64,000 bases of DNA from Pseudomonas brassicacearum (GCF_000585995.1 NZ_CP007410.1:5545430-5609429); one strand, 5' to 3'; positions 48,397 to 58,196 are shown, counted from the first letter of the stretch. Notes: generated from the letters alone by a model not told the origin. Made by a program: numbers and translations.

Positions 48397-49409
48397 CTTC
48401 GACGCTGATTCGAACGTTGCTGGCATTGGTCACGCTGCTTCTGGCGGTGATTGCCGGCGTGACCATCGGTGAAACGAGCATTGAGCCGAGCGTGGTGTTC
48501 CAGGTGCTGGCCAACAAACTGTGGGCCGCAGGTTATGCCCTCGACCCGATAGACGAAGGCATCGTCTGGAACTACCGCCTGACCCGTGCGCTGGTGGCGG
48601 CGGCCTGCGGCGCGGGCCTGGCGACCTGCGGGGTGATCTTGCAATCGCTGTTGCGTAACCCGTTGGCCGATCCTTACCTGCTCGGCATCTCCGCCGGCGC
48701 CTCGACAGGCGCGGTACTGGTGGCGCTGCTGGGCATTGGGGCGGGGCTGGTTTCGTTGTCGGTCGGGGCTTTTGCCGGGGCCGTTGCCGCGTTCGCCGTG
48801 GTTGTTTTGCTGGCCCGTGCCAGCCGCTCACCCGCAGGCACCGGGCAGATCATCCTGGCCGGGATTGCCGGCTCGCAGTTGTTCAATGCGCTCACCGCGT
48901 TTCTGATTACCAAGTCTGCCAGCTCCGAACAAGCTCGCGGCATCATGTTCTGGTTGCTGGGAAATCTCAGTGGGGTGCGTTGGCCGTCGGTGTGGCTGTC
49001 GGTGCCCGTGGCATTGATCGGTCTCGCGGTGTGCCTGTGGCATCGACGAGCGCTGGACGCCTTTACCTTTGGCGCCGACTCGGCCGCCTCCCTTGGCATT
49101 CCGGTACGCCGGGTGCAATTTCTGCTGATCAGCTGCGCGGCACTGGTGACTGCGGTGATGGTGTCGATTGTTGGCTCCATCGGTTTCGTCGGGCTGGTCA
49201 TTCCCCATGCCGTGCGTTTGTTGCTGGGTACCCGGCATGCGCGCCTGTTGCCGGCGAGTGCGTTGGGTGGCGCGGTGTTCCTGATCGCCGCCGACGTCTT
49301 CTCTCGAACGCTGATCAAAGGCCAAGTGATCCCGGTCGGCGTCATCACCGCACTGGTGGGCGCTCCGGTGTTCGCGTTGATCCTGATCGGTCGGAGAAAT
49401 GCCCGATGA
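48393..49409 (+). CDS. FecCD-family ABC permease (BtuC-like)
   Basis: 338 residues, about ten membrane helices. Characteristic stretches are NYRLTRALVAAACGAGLATC, RNPLADPYLLGISAGAS, and GSIGFVGLVIPHAVRLLLG, the last holding the coupling region for the ATPase. Overlaps both neighbours by four bases. Forms the inner-membrane channel of the B12-type importer. Confidence 0.93.
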   Translation: MTSTLIRTLLALVTLLLAVIAGVTIGETSIEPSVVFQVLANKLWAAGYALDPIDEGIVWNYRLTRALVAAACGAGLATCGVILQSLLRNPLADPYLLGISAGASTGAVLVALLGIGAGLVSLSVGAFAGAVAAFAVVVLLARASRSPAGTGQIILAGIAGSQLFNALTAFLITKSASSEQARGIMFWLLGNLSGVRWPSVWLSVPVALIGLAVCLWHRRALDAFTFGADSAASLGIPVRRVQFLLISCAALVTAVMVSIVGSIGFVGLVIPHAVRLLLGTRHARLLPASALGGAVFLIAADVFSRTLIKGQVIPVGVITALVGAPVFALILIGRRNAR

Positions 49410-50197
49410 ATGCCGTCACCTCTGTTATCGGCGAACCCGTGCTGAGTTGCTCCGGCCTCGGGTTCCAGATACGCGACGCCGAGTTGCTACACGATATCCA
49501 CCTGGACATCCGTCGAGGCGAAACCCTGGGCCTCGTCGGGCCCAACGGTTCGGGAAAATCCACACTGCTCAAACTGCTGGCGGGTGTGCGTACGCCCAGC
49601 CGGGGCGACATTCACCTCAACAACCAGCCCCTCAAGACACTGGCACGGCGAACCGTCGCGCAGACCCTGGCCGTGGTTGAGCAACAGGCCGACACACTGG
49701 ATGCGATCAGCGTGTTCGACGCCGTTGCGTTGGGCCGAACGCCGTGGTTATCGGCCTTGAGTCCGTGGTCACACGAAGACGCGGCCATCGTCCAGCAGGC
49801 GCTGTGGGACGTCGATGCGGCACACTTGAAAAACCGCACCTGGCACAGTCTGTCCGGCGGTGAACGCCAACGTGTTCACATCGCTCGGGCACTGGCCCAA
49901 CGTCCGCAGATTCTATTGCTGGACGAACCCACCAATCACTTGGATATCCAGCATCAGCTCGCCATTCTAAAAGTGGTGCAAGCGCTACCTGTCACGACGG
50001 TCATCGCCCTGCATGACCTGAACCAGGCGTTAACCTGTGACCGCCTGGCAGTACTGGAATGGGGCCGGCTGGTGGCCCTCGGCAAACCTCTGGAGGTGCT
50101 GACTCCGCAACGCTTGCAGGATACGTTCGGCGTGCACGCCCATTACCTGATCGACCCTTTCGACGGCGCGCAGATCCTGCGATTTCGTTCCGTTTGA
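49406..50197 (+). CDS. ABC transporter ATP-binding protein (BtuD/FecE-like)
   Basis: 263 residues. Walker A GPNGSGKST, signature LSGGERQRVHIARAL, Walker B ILLLDEPTNHLD and the switch His in VIALHDLNQ are intact. It powers the importer with the two upstream gene products. The ATG at 49406 overlaps the permease stop. The three genes and riboswitch form one regulated unit. Confidence 0.94.
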   Translation: MNAVTSVIGEPVLSCSGLGFQIRDAELLHDIHLDIRRGETLGLVGPNGSGKSTLLKLLAGVRTPSRGDIHLNNQPLKTLARRTVAQTLAVVEQQADTLDAISVFDAVALGRTPWLSALSPWSHEDAAIVQQALWDVDAAHLKNRTWHSLSGGERQRVHIARALAQRPQILLLDEPTNHLDIQHQLAILKVVQALPVTTVIALHDLNQALTCDRLAVLEWGRLVALGKPLEVLTPQRLQDTFGVHAHYLIDPFDGAQILRFRSV

Positions 50198-50246
50198 CTG
50201 AATCCCGGGGTCCGGAAAAAACCGAACCTCATGCAAGTGCCGGGAT

Positions 50247-52472
50247 TTAGCCAATCGACGGGGCGAGTCCAGAAGATAAAGCCGACACATTGGCCCGCGC
50301 CGCGTGCAGTTTTTTGTAGCTGTCGATCAGGCGCAGGTGTCTATCGAGACCCTCCAGTTTCATGCTGGTCGGCGTCAAGCCATGGAAGCGCACGCTGCCA
50401 TCCACCGAGCCGATCGCCGCATCCATCCGTTCGTTGCCAAACATCCGGCGGAAATTGGCCTCGTAGTCTTCCAGTTCCAGGTCTTCGTCCAGCTGCATCT
50501 CCAGCACCACATTCACGGCCTGGTAGAACAACCCGCGCTCAACCGTGTTGTCGTTGTACTGCAAGAAGGTTTCCACCGCTTCCTTCGCCTCTTCAAACTG
50601 CTGCAAGGCCAGATAGATCAGCAGCTTCAACTCCAGGATCGTTAACTGGCCCCAAGCCGTGTTGTCATCGAACTCGATGCCGATCAAGGTGGTGATGTCG
50701 GTGTAGTCGTCCAGCTCGCTTTCCACCAGACGCTCGACCAGCGCTTGCAGTTCGTCTTCGTCCAGGCGATGCAGGTTCAGGATGTCGGCGCGGAAAAACA
50801 GCGCTTTGTTGGTGTTATCCCAGACCAGATCGTCCACGGGATAGATTTCCGAATAGCCCGGCACCAGGATGCGACACGCTTTCGCGCCGATATGCTCGTA
50901 GACCGCCATGTACACTTCCTTGCCCATGCCTTCGAGAATGCCGAACAAGGTCGCGGCCTCCTCGGCATTCGAGTTTTCACCCTGGCCGGAGAAGTCCCAC
51001 TCCACGAACTCGTAATCGGACTTGGCGCTGAAAAAGCGCCACGACACCACGCCGCTGGAGTCGATGAAGTGCTCGACGAAGTTATTCGGCTCGGTCACCG
51101 CATGACCTTCGAACGTCGGCTGGGGCAAGTCATTGAGGCCTTCGAAACTGCGGCCCTGCAACAATTCGGTCAGGCTGCGTTCCAGCGCCACTTCCAGGCT
51201 CGGGTGTGCGCCGAACGAGGCAAACACACCGCCGGTACGCGGGTTCATCAACGTGACGCACATCACCGGGAATTCCCCTCCCAGGGATGCATCCTTCACC
51301 AGGACGGGGAACCCCTGCTCTTCCAGCGCCTGAATACCGGCCATAATTCCCGGGTACTTCGCCAGCACACTGGACGGTACATCTGGCAGGGCAAATTCAC
51401 CTTCGATGATCTCGCGTTTTACCGCACGCTCGAAAATCTCCGACAGACATTGCACCTGAGCTTCGGCCAGGGTGTTACCGGCGCTCATGCCGTTGCTCAG
51501 GAACAGGTTTTCAATCAGGTTGGACGGGAAATACACCACCTCGCCGTCCGACTGGCGCACGTACGGCAGCGAGCAGATGCCGCGCTCTTCATTACCCGAG
51601 TTGGTGTCGATCAGGTGGGAGCCACGCAGCTCGCCGTCGCGGTTGTAGATTTTCAGGCAGTACTCGTCGAGGATTTCCGCCGGCAGCGCATCTTTACGGC
51701 CAGGCTTGAACCAGCGTTCGTCCGGGTAATGCACAAACGCCGCGTTGGCGATGTCTTCGCCCCAGAACTGATCGTTGTAGAAAAAGTTGCAGTTCAGTCG
51801 CTCGATGAATTCGCCCAACGCCGACGCCAGTGCGCTCTCTTTGGTCGCGCCCTTGCCATTGGTAAAACACATCGGCGAGTGTGCATCGCGAATATGCAGC
51901 GACCACACATTGGGAACAATATTGCGCCACGAAGCGATCTCAATCTTCATGCCCAGGTCCGCCAAAATACCCGACATATTGGCGATGGTTTGCTCCAGCG
52001 GCAGGTCCTTGCCGGCGATATAGGTGCCGGCTTGGGAAACCGAGTTCGGCATCAGCAACGCCTGGGCATCGGCGTCGAGGTTTTCCACCTCTTCAATGAC
52101 GAACTCAGGTCCGGCTTGCACGACCTTCTTCACCGTACAACGGTCGATGGAACGCAAAATGCCTTGGCGGTCTTTGTCGCTGATATCTGCCGGCAGCTCG
52201 ACCTGGATCTTGAAGATCTGGTTGTAGCGATTTTCCGGGTCAACAATATTGTTTTGCGACAGGCGAATGTTATCGGTGGGGATATTGCGCGTCTGACAAT
52301 ACAGCTTCACAAAGTAAGCCGCGCACAACGCCGATGAAGCCAGAAAGTAATCGAACGGCCCGGGGGCCGAGCCATCGCCTTTGTAGCGGATAGGTTGATC
52401 GGCCACCACCGTAAAGTCATCAAACTTGGCTTCAAGTCGAAGGTTGTCGAGAAAGTTGACCTTGATTTCCAT
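50247..52472 (-). CDS. OsmC domain / YcaO domain fusion protein
   Basis: 741 residues. The first 140 residues are an OsmC/Ohr-like domain with candidate thiols Cys50 (LASSALCAAYF) and Cys112 (SIDRCTVKKV). Residues about 180-540 are a YcaO domain with the ATP/Mg residues in SALGEFIERL (Glu221, Glu224) and EAQVQCLSEIFER (Glu337, Glu345, Glu348). The C-terminal 200 residues are helical, as in E. coli YcaO. YcaO proteins use ATP to activate backbone amides; the E. coli one aids RimO in ribosomal S12 methylthiolation. The OsmC fusion suggests a thiol or peroxide link. No precursor peptide gene is visible nearby. Confidence 0.92.
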   Translation of the reverse strand: MEIKVNFLDNLRLEAKFDDFTVVADQPIRYKGDGSAPGPFDYFLASSALCAAYFVKLYCQTRNIPTDNIRLSQNNIVDPENRYNQIFKIQVELPADISDKDRQGILRSIDRCTVKKVVQAGPEFVIEEVENLDADAQALLMPNSVSQAGTYIAGKDLPLEQTIANMSGILADLGMKIEIASWRNIVPNVWSLHIRDAHSPMCFTNGKGATKESALASALGEFIERLNCNFFYNDQFWGEDIANAAFVHYPDERWFKPGRKDALPAEILDEYCLKIYNRDGELRGSHLIDTNSGNEERGICSLPYVRQSDGEVVYFPSNLIENLFLSNGMSAGNTLAEAQVQCLSEIFERAVKREIIEGEFALPDVPSSVLAKYPGIMAGIQALEEQGFPVLVKDASLGGEFPVMCVTLMNPRTGGVFASFGAHPSLEVALERSLTELLQGRSFEGLNDLPQPTFEGHAVTEPNNFVEHFIDSSGVVSWRFFSAKSDYEFVEWDFSGQGENSNAEEAATLFGILEGMGKEVYMAVYEHIGAKACRILVPGYSEIYPVDDLVWDNTNKALFFRADILNLHRLDEDELQALVERLVESELDDYTDITTLIGIEFDDNTAWGQLTILELKLLIYLALQQFEEAKEAVETFLQYNDNTVERGLFYQAVNVVLEMQLDEDLELEDYEANFRRMFGNERMDAAIGSVDGSVRFHGLTPTSMKLEGLDRHLRLIDSYKKLHAARANVSALSSGLAPSIG

Positions 52473-52597
52473 ACGGGATTACCAGCATAACGAGCAAAAA
52501 ATAGGCGGCCATTATCCGCTTTTTCAATCGGAAGTCTTGTGCTTTAGCCCACCATCGCCAAGCGGGTTGCACTCGCGCGCCATGTCCGGTGCTCAAT

Positions 52598-52630
52598 GAA
52601 AAAACCGAAGCACAGTGAAGTGCTTCGGTT
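52598..52630 (-). terminator. Rho-independent terminator of metE
   Basis: AACCGAAGCAC (52603-52613) and GTGCTTCGGTT (52620-52630) form a perfect 11-bp stem with a 6-base loop. On the minus strand it ends in a T run, 22 bases past the metE stop. Confidence 0.94.
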
Positions 52631-52651
52631 GGGTGTCATGCTGGTAAAGCG

Positions 52652-54940
52652 TCAAGCCAACTCTTTACGCAGACGCCGTGCCGCGCTGACCATGTGCACC
52701 AGCGCCGCTTCGGTTTCCTGCCAGCCGCGGGTTTTCAGGCCGCAGTCGGGGTTGACCCATAGACGCTCGGCGGGAATACGCTTGGCGGCTTTACGCAACA
52801 AGTTGGCCATTTCCGAGGCATCCGGAACCCGGGGCGAATGGATGTCGTAGACCCCGGGGCCTATGTCATTCGGGTAGTCGAAGGCTTCGAACGCATCCAG
52901 CAATTCCATGTCCGAACGCGAAGTCTCGATGGTGATGACGTCGGCATCCATGTCCGCTATGGACTTGATGACGTCGTTGAACTCGCTGTAGCACATGTGT
53001 GTATGGATCTGCGTTTCGTCACGCACGCCAGATGCGCTCAGACGGAACGCCTCCACCGCCCAGTCCAGGTACGCCTGCCATTGCGCCCGGCGCAGCGGCA
53101 GACCTTCACGGAACGCCGCTTCGTCGATCTGCACGATCTTGATGCCGGCCGTTTCCAGGTCGAGCACTTCATCTCGCAGGGCCAGGGCCAGTTGTTGGGC
53201 CTGGACTTTGCGCGATACATCTTCGCGCGGGAACGACCACATCAGCATGGTCACCGGTCCGGTCAGCATGCCCTTCATGACTTTGTCAGTCAGGCCTTGG
53301 GCATAGCGAATCCACTCCACCGTCATGGCTTTCGGACGACTCAGGTCACCGACAATCACCGCCGGCTTAACACAACGCGAACCGTAGCTTTGCACCCAAC
53401 CGAAACGGGTGAACGCATAGCCGTCCAGTTGCTCGGCGAAGTATTCGACCATGTCGTTACGCTCGGCTTCGCCGTGTACCAGCACATCCAGCCCCAAGCG
53501 TTCCTGGACCAGGACGGCGTGGCGGATCTCGCTGTGCATCGCGTCGGTGTATTGCGCTTCGCTCAGCTTGCCTTGTTTGAACGACTGGCGAGCGAGGCGA
53601 ATAGAGGCGGTTTGCGGGAACGATCCAATGGTGGTGGTCGGGAACAACGGCAAGTTCAAACCCGCGCGTTGTTTCTCGATTCGTTGGGCAAACAGGGAAT
53701 GGCGCTGACTGTCCTTGGCGGTGATCGCGGCAACACGAGCCTGAACCGCCGGCTTATGAATACGTGGCGAGGCCACACGGTCAGCCTGGACGGCGCGACT
53801 TTGTGCCAGTGCCTGGAGCACCTTCGCAGCCTCCGGCTCATTCACGGCCAGAGCCAACACCGCGACTTCTTCGCACTTCTGCACGGCAAAGGCCAGCCAG
53901 CTTTTCAGTTCGGCATCGAGCTTATCTTCACGGTCCAGGTCGACCGGGCTGTGCAACAACGAGCAGGACGGTGCGACCCACAAGCGATCCCCCAGACGCT
54001 CGCTGGCATGTTGCAGCGTGGCCAATGCGGCTTCCAGGTCGCAACGCCATACGTTGCGGCCGTTGACCACGCCCAGCGACAGCACTTTGTAGGCGGGCAA
54101 GCGATCCAGAATCGTCGGGTACTGTTCCGGGGCACGCACCAGGTCGATGTGCAAGCCATCGACCGGCAGGTTGGCGGCCAGGCCCAGGTTCTCCTCCAGA
54201 CCACCGAAGTAGGTGGCGACCAGCTTTTTCAACGGATCACGCTGAATCAGGTTGTAGGCACGCTCAAAAGCGTTTTTCCATTCTTGCGGCAGATCGAGGA
54301 CCAGGATCGGCTCGTCGATTTGCACCCACTCGACACCCTGTGCGGCCAGGCGCTGGAAGATCTGGCCGTACAGCGGCAGCAGACGATCCAGCAGTTCAAG
54401 CTTGTCGAATTCGGCACCCTTGGCCTTGCCCAGCCACAGGTAAGTCAGCGGGCCAATGATCACTGGCTTGACGTTGTGACCCAGTGCAAGCGCTTCTTCG
54501 ACTTCTTCGAACAGTTGATCCCAGCCGAGCTGGAACTGCTGGTCTGCACTGAATTCAGGGACAAGGTAGTGGTAGTTCGTGTCAAACCACTTGGTCATTT
54601 CCTGGGCATGCGCACCGCCACAGCAGCTGTCGCTGACGCCGCGAGCCATGTCGAACAGGGTGTGCAACGAAGCCTGGCCATCCGCCGGACGGAAGCGTTC
54701 AGGGATCACACCGAACATCAGGGAATGGGTGAGGACCTGGTCATACCAGGCAAAGTCGCCGACCGGCAACAGCTCAATGCCAGCGTTTTTCTGCAAGTCC
54801 CAGTGGGTTTTGCGCAGCTCACGACCAACGGCACGCAAACCCTCTTCGTTTAGCTCGCCCTTCCAGAAAGCCTCTTGTGCTTTCTTCAGTTCGCGGTCGC
54901 GGCCAATGCGCGGAAATCCAAGGGAATGGGCCAATGCCAT
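52652..54940 (-). CDS. metE: Cobalamin-independent methionine synthase
   Basis: 762 residues. The N-terminal half starts [20 protein letters not shown]; the C-terminal catalytic barrel has the zinc ligands in HTHMCYSEF (His and Cys), the Glu of [10 protein letters not shown] and the Cys of [12 protein letters not shown]. It transfers methyl from methyl-tetrahydrofolate polyglutamate to homocysteine without B12. GGAG precedes ATG 54940; ATG 54955 is the alternative. A TGAG-N5-CTCA dyad at 54995-55007 could be a weak MetR site. It lies 2.5 kb from the B12 importer. Confidence 0.96.
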   Translation of the reverse strand: MALAHSLGFPRIGRDRELKKAQEAFWKGELNEEGLRAVGRELRKTHWDLQKNAGIELLPVGDFAWYDQVLTHSLMFGVIPERFRPADGQASLHTLFDMARGVSDSCCGGAHAQEMTKWFDTNYHYLVPEFSADQQFQLGWDQLFEEVEEALALGHNVKPVIIGPLTYLWLGKAKGAEFDKLELLDRLLPLYGQIFQRLAAQGVEWVQIDEPILVLDLPQEWKNAFERAYNLIQRDPLKKLVATYFGGLEENLGLAANLPVDGLHIDLVRAPEQYPTILDRLPAYKVLSLGVVNGRNVWRCDLEAALATLQHASERLGDRLWVAPSCSLLHSPVDLDREDKLDAELKSWLAFAVQKCEEVAVLALAVNEPEAAKVLQALAQSRAVQADRVASPRIHKPAVQARVAAITAKDSQRHSLFAQRIEKQRAGLNLPLFPTTTIGSFPQTASIRLARQSFKQGKLSEAQYTDAMHSEIRHAVLVQERLGLDVLVHGEAERNDMVEYFAEQLDGYAFTRFGWVQSYGSRCVKPAVIVGDLSRPKAMTVEWIRYAQGLTDKVMKGMLTGPVTMLMWSFPREDVSRKVQAQQLALALRDEVLDLETAGIKIVQIDEAAFREGLPLRRAQWQAYLDWAVEAFRLSASGVRDETQIHTHMCYSEFNDVIKSIADMDADVITIETSRSDMELLDAFEAFDYPNDIGPGVYDIHSPRVPDASEMANLLRKAAKRIPAERLWVNPDCGLKTRGWQETEAALVHMVSAARRLRKELA

Positions 54941-55091
54941 GACAAATATCTCCAATGTGCTTGATAGGCGCCATTGTCGACAGTTACCAGCCAGTGAGAC
55001 AAACTCATTTTAATCCGAATGATCACAAGTTCTCCTCATGATCGTGGAGTCGATATTCGCCACCTGAAAACTCGTTTACGCCGCTATTAGT

Positions 55092-56123
55092 TCAGGTGGT
55101 TTGACTCACCAACGGCAACCGCACCACGAACTCGCTCCCCTGACCGTCGCCCGCGCTCTTGCCAATCACCGTGCCACCGTGGCTTTCGACCAACTCGCGC
55201 ACCACCGTAAGACCAATGCCCAGGCCTGCGCCGTTGAAACCGACGGCGTGAACGTCCTGCACAAAGGGTTCGAAGATGAACGGCAGCGCCTTGGCCGAGA
55301 TGCCTATGCCGGTATCGCGGATGCTTATTTCCACTACGTCGACTTCGACGGTGACCGAAAGTGCGATGGTGCCGCCCACCGGGGTGTACTTGGCCGCGTT
55401 GCCCAGCAGATTGCCGAGAATCTGCGCGAGCCGCACCGGATCGCCATTCACCGACAAGGCGCCCCCCGGCAGTTTGGCGCTGAAGTGCAAATCCCCAGAA
55501 ATCATGACCGGCCCAAAAATTTCCATGGCCTCATGAATGATCTGGACCAGATCGACAATATGGCAATCGAGGCGAAGTTTGCCGGTCTTGACGCGAGAGA
55601 CATCAAGCAAGTCTTCGATTAATCGGGACATGTGCCGCACTTGGCCTTCGATTAACGTTTGCATGCGCGGCAGCTCCTCACTGGGCACCCGCGCCAGTCG
55701 GCCGGCAATCATGCTGATGGGGGTCAGCGGATTGCGCAGTTCGTGGGCCACCAGGGCAAGAACGCTACGTTGGCGCTCCAGCGCGCGTTCGGCCGAGGTT
55801 CTCAGGTGTTGCGCACTGAGGGCGGCGATGACCAAGAGCTCATTGGCTTCACGCATTTCCAGGTACAGCTGTTGCTCTGCTTGCGTGGGTTTTGGCTTTT
55901 CCGCCTCGGACTGGGCCGACAGAATCGCCAGGACCAACTGCTGGTTGGCCTCGATCAATTGCTCGATCTGTTGCTTATCGGCAATTTGGGTGTTGGCGTC
56001 GCTCAGCTCCTTGCGCAACGCCGCCAGCACCGCCCTCGCCTCGACGGTTTTCTGGCCAAGCAGGAACAGCTCGCGAGCGACCGTGGCCATCGCTTGCTCA
56101 TTCTTGTCATTGGCCTCATCCAT
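55092..56123 (-). CDS. Soluble sensor histidine kinase
   Basis: 343 residues, no membrane helix. An N-terminal coiled coil (about 1-115; Gln- and Glu-rich) leads into the H box ALVAHELRNPLTPI (phospho-acceptor His127), then the N box LLGNAAKYTP, G1 DTGIGIS and G2 GAGLGIGLTVV. No PAS or GAF sensor domain and no receiver domain is present. It starts 9 bases after the KaiC-like gene, so it should work with it, perhaps reading its state as SasA/HK partners of KaiC proteins do. No response regulator is adjacent. Confidence 0.9.
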   Translation of the reverse strand: MDEANDKNEQAMATVARELFLLGQKTVEARAVLAALRKELSDANTQIADKQQIEQLIEANQQLVLAILSAQSEAEKPKPTQAEQQLYLEMREANELLVIAALSAQHLRTSAERALERQRSVLALVAHELRNPLTPISMIAGRLARVPSEELPRMQTLIEGQVRHMSRLIEDLLDVSRVKTGKLRLDCHIVDLVQIIHEAMEIFGPVMISGDLHFSAKLPGGALSVNGDPVRLAQILGNLLGNAAKYTPVGGTIALSVTVEVDVVEISIRDTGIGISAKALPFIFEPFVQDVHAVGFNGAGLGIGLTVVRELVESHGGTVIGKSAGDGQGSEFVVRLPLVSQTT

Positions 56124-56132
56124 GATGTTGTC

Positions 56133-57593
56133 TCATCCACTGTCTTTGACAGCAAGCTGCCGGGTTGGCCGGCCGCCGAGCAATCCTTCCCGGTCCGGCA
56201 ACATTTCACCGATCTGCAAACCGCTATCGTCGATGCGATACAGGCGTAACTCATCGGAATGGGCGCTGGCCCGCACCTTGACCACCGCCATGATGCGCAA
56301 TAGACGACTCTGCACTTCAATGTAGCGCTGAACGATGATGGCGTCGGTGAGAAAAGCCGTGCCGTAAGGACTGAAACGCAGGTCGGTGTAACGGTCTTCC
56401 AGCTCCGAAGTCAGCAAGACACTGACACCGGCGCTGGTCAATGCGGTGACCAAGCGCGACAGCGATTCGCGAAAGTCCTCGCGAAAGGTCGGCGCCAGCG
56501 CCAGTTCGAAACCCGACAGCGAATCAATGACCACCCGGGTCGCTTTCAAGCGGGTGATCTCGCTCAACAGCAATTGCACGATTTCATCGATAGACAGGTC
56601 CGGTGCCCGGCTATCCACCAGCCCGACCTTGTCGCATTGAATCAAGTTGGCCAGGGTGGCGTTCTGGGAATGATTGGGACGTTGCTCGAACACTGCGATC
56701 ACGCCGGTTTCGCCGTTTCGCGCGCCTTCGGCGAGGAAGGACGCCGCCAGGATGCTCTTGCCCGAACCGGACGGGCCCGCCACTAACAAGGAATAACCAC
56801 ACGGCAACCCACCGCCGAGCATCTCATCGAGCTGCGGCACGCCCATGGCCAGGCGCTTGATGGGGAATTCCAGCGGGGCCTCGACCGGATTGAAGGGCGC
56901 CGGGGCAAAGACCTTGATCCCCGACGAGGCGATACGGAAGGTGTGCAGCCCCGGCAACGTCGGCTGGCCACGCATCTTCATGATTTCCATCTTGCGCACC
57001 ATGGAATTGCGCTGAACGCTCTGGCGCAGCCAGATCAGCCCATCGGCCACGGTGAAAATCGGGTTGGTATCGGTTTCGGTGAAGTACTCGCCGATCAGGA
57101 ACGTCGTGGCCTGCCAAGTGGTCATCAGCATGCCCAGTTGCTGGACGAACTGCGGCAGGTTGTTATTCGGGTTGTCCTGGGTCTGGCTGGCCAGCACCAC
57201 CGAACGGAACGAATCAACGAACACCAGCGCCGGGGAGTGAGCCTCCACCTCGCTGACAATGCGTCGCAGCACTTCGTCCAGGTCCCCGGCCAGGGTGTCG
57301 TCAGCCAGGTTGACGTAGCGGATCGACTGATTGATCGCGTCGCTGTCGAAAAAATCGAACTGCTGCTGGTAACGCAGCATCTTCAGCGGCGGCTCGCCCA
57401 GTACAGTAAAAAATAGCGCGGGACGCTCGGGGGTGGCCAGGGCAAACATCATCTGGTGCGCGAGGGTGGTCTTGCCACAACCCGGCGGACCGGCGATCAG
57501 ATTGAACGAAAACTCCGGCAATCCTCCGCCCAAGACCTCGTCCAGCCCTGGCACGCCGGTGGCCAAGCGGTTGATAGTCACTTTGGTGCTCAT
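56133..57593 (-). CDS. KaiC-like double-domain RecA ATPase
   Basis: 486 residues in two KaiC domains. Walker A motifs are GPPGCGKT (35-42) and GPSGSGKS (273-280); each domain opens with the pattern ATGVPGLDEVLGGGLP. The catalytic double Glu of KaiC is changed in both: Gly66-Glu67 (VLGEPP) and Glu303-Gln304 (VFEQRP). Aligning TDAIIVQRYIE with the KaiC CII end places Ala413-Phe414 where KaiC has phosphosites Ser431-Thr432. So it is a KaiC relative without the clock phosphorylation cycle. ATG 57593 overlaps the upstream gene's stop by four bases. Confidence 0.9.
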   Translation of the reverse strand: MSTKVTINRLATGVPGLDEVLGGGLPEFSFNLIAGPPGCGKTTLAHQMMFALATPERPALFFTVLGEPPLKMLRYQQQFDFFDSDAINQSIRYVNLADDTLAGDLDEVLRRIVSEVEAHSPALVFVDSFRSVVLASQTQDNPNNNLPQFVQQLGMLMTTWQATTFLIGEYFTETDTNPIFTVADGLIWLRQSVQRNSMVRKMEIMKMRGQPTLPGLHTFRIASSGIKVFAPAPFNPVEAPLEFPIKRLAMGVPQLDEMLGGGLPCGYSLLVAGPSGSGKSILAASFLAEGARNGETGVIAVFEQRPNHSQNATLANLIQCDKVGLVDSRAPDLSIDEIVQLLLSEITRLKATRVVIDSLSGFELALAPTFREDFRESLSRLVTALTSAGVSVLLTSELEDRYTDLRFSPYGTAFLTDAIIVQRYIEVQSRLLRIMAVVKVRASAHSDELRLYRIDDSGLQIGEMLPDREGLLGGRPTRQLAVKDSG

Positions 57594-58024
57594 GGCGAAT
57601 TTTCCTGCGAAGGGGTGTCGCTCAAGGAAGGTTCCCACACGCCACGAAGCAAACGTGCGGTGAGCGAGGGCCCGATCAACGTGGTCAGCAATTCGTAGAA
57701 GATGGTCAGCAACATTTCACCGAAAAACAGCGCATCGGCTTCGCTTTGCTCAACGAGTACGGATTTAAGGGCCGTCAGGACCTGGCCGGCCTGCACCCTA
57801 TCGCAGGGGCCGGTCAGACGCGGATGAGTGGACCCACACAGATGCAAGCTGCGGCGATAGAGCGCGGCAACTCCTTGTTGACCAATGACGGGCGTAAGGG
57901 CCGCCTCTATATCCTGCAGAATTGAAATGATCGCGTGGGCGGTCTTTGCAATGTCAGCGTTGGGGCCAACGCGGTGCGTCAGAGAAGCTACGATCTGACG
58001 GCTCTCTTCGCTTAGCGTGGACAT
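57590..58024 (-). CDS. Small helical protein, first gene of the KaiC-like operon
   Basis: 144 residues from ATG 58024, all-helical in appearance (RQIVASLTHRVGPNADIAKT; then DIEAALTPVIGQQGVAALYR). It has an RRSLHLCGSTHPRL stretch and the helix EADALFFGEMLLTIFYELL. Not a KaiB (no thioredoxin-like pattern). I do not know its family. Its stop overlaps the KaiC-like start, so it is translated with it and is probably a partner or regulator. The upstream extension to 58096 is not preferred. Confidence 0.75.
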   Translation of the reverse strand: MSTLSEESRQIVASLTHRVGPNADIAKTAHAIISILQDIEAALTPVIGQQGVAALYRRSLHLCGSTHPRLTGPCDRVQAGQVLTALKSVLVEQSEADALFFGEMLLTIFYELLTTLIGPSLTARLLRGVWEPSLSDTPSQENSP

Positions 58025-58160
58025 GGCTAACTGATATCCGATGGGCGAGTATCGATAGTACACCCTCAACGGCGTCATCGAGATCCAATTGGCCAAAGCA
58101 ATGTAATTGCGATCATTTACGGCAAGTCAGTCAAGCCAGCCCGGCCAAGCGCAGAAACAG

Positions 58161-58196
58161 AAAATCCCCGTCAACATTGGCTGATACGGGGATTTT
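58161..58196. terminator. Bidirectional rho-independent terminator
   Basis: AAAATCCCCGT and ACGGGGATTTT form an 11-bp stem with a 14-base loop and T runs on both strands. It lies downstream of the chemoreceptor at 58244 and upstream of the KaiC-like operon, ending transcription between them. Confidence 0.85.

Noticed and set aside
47383..50197. Siderophore (Fe3+) ABC importer
   Set aside because: The family would allow it, but the upstream cobalamin riboswitch is specific and argues for a corrinoid.
50247..52472. RiPP (azole/thioamide peptide) cluster
   Set aside because: No precursor peptide, dehydrogenase or leader-binding gene beside the YcaO protein; its neighbours are a transporter and metE.
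52838..54853. 671-codon plus-strand frame opposite metE
   Set aside because: It is an antisense shadow; metE on the minus strand is complete with all zinc ligands.
56133..57593. Circadian clock KaiC
   Set aside because: The phosphorylation pair is replaced by Ala-Phe, both Glu pairs are altered, and no kaiA or kaiB is nearby.
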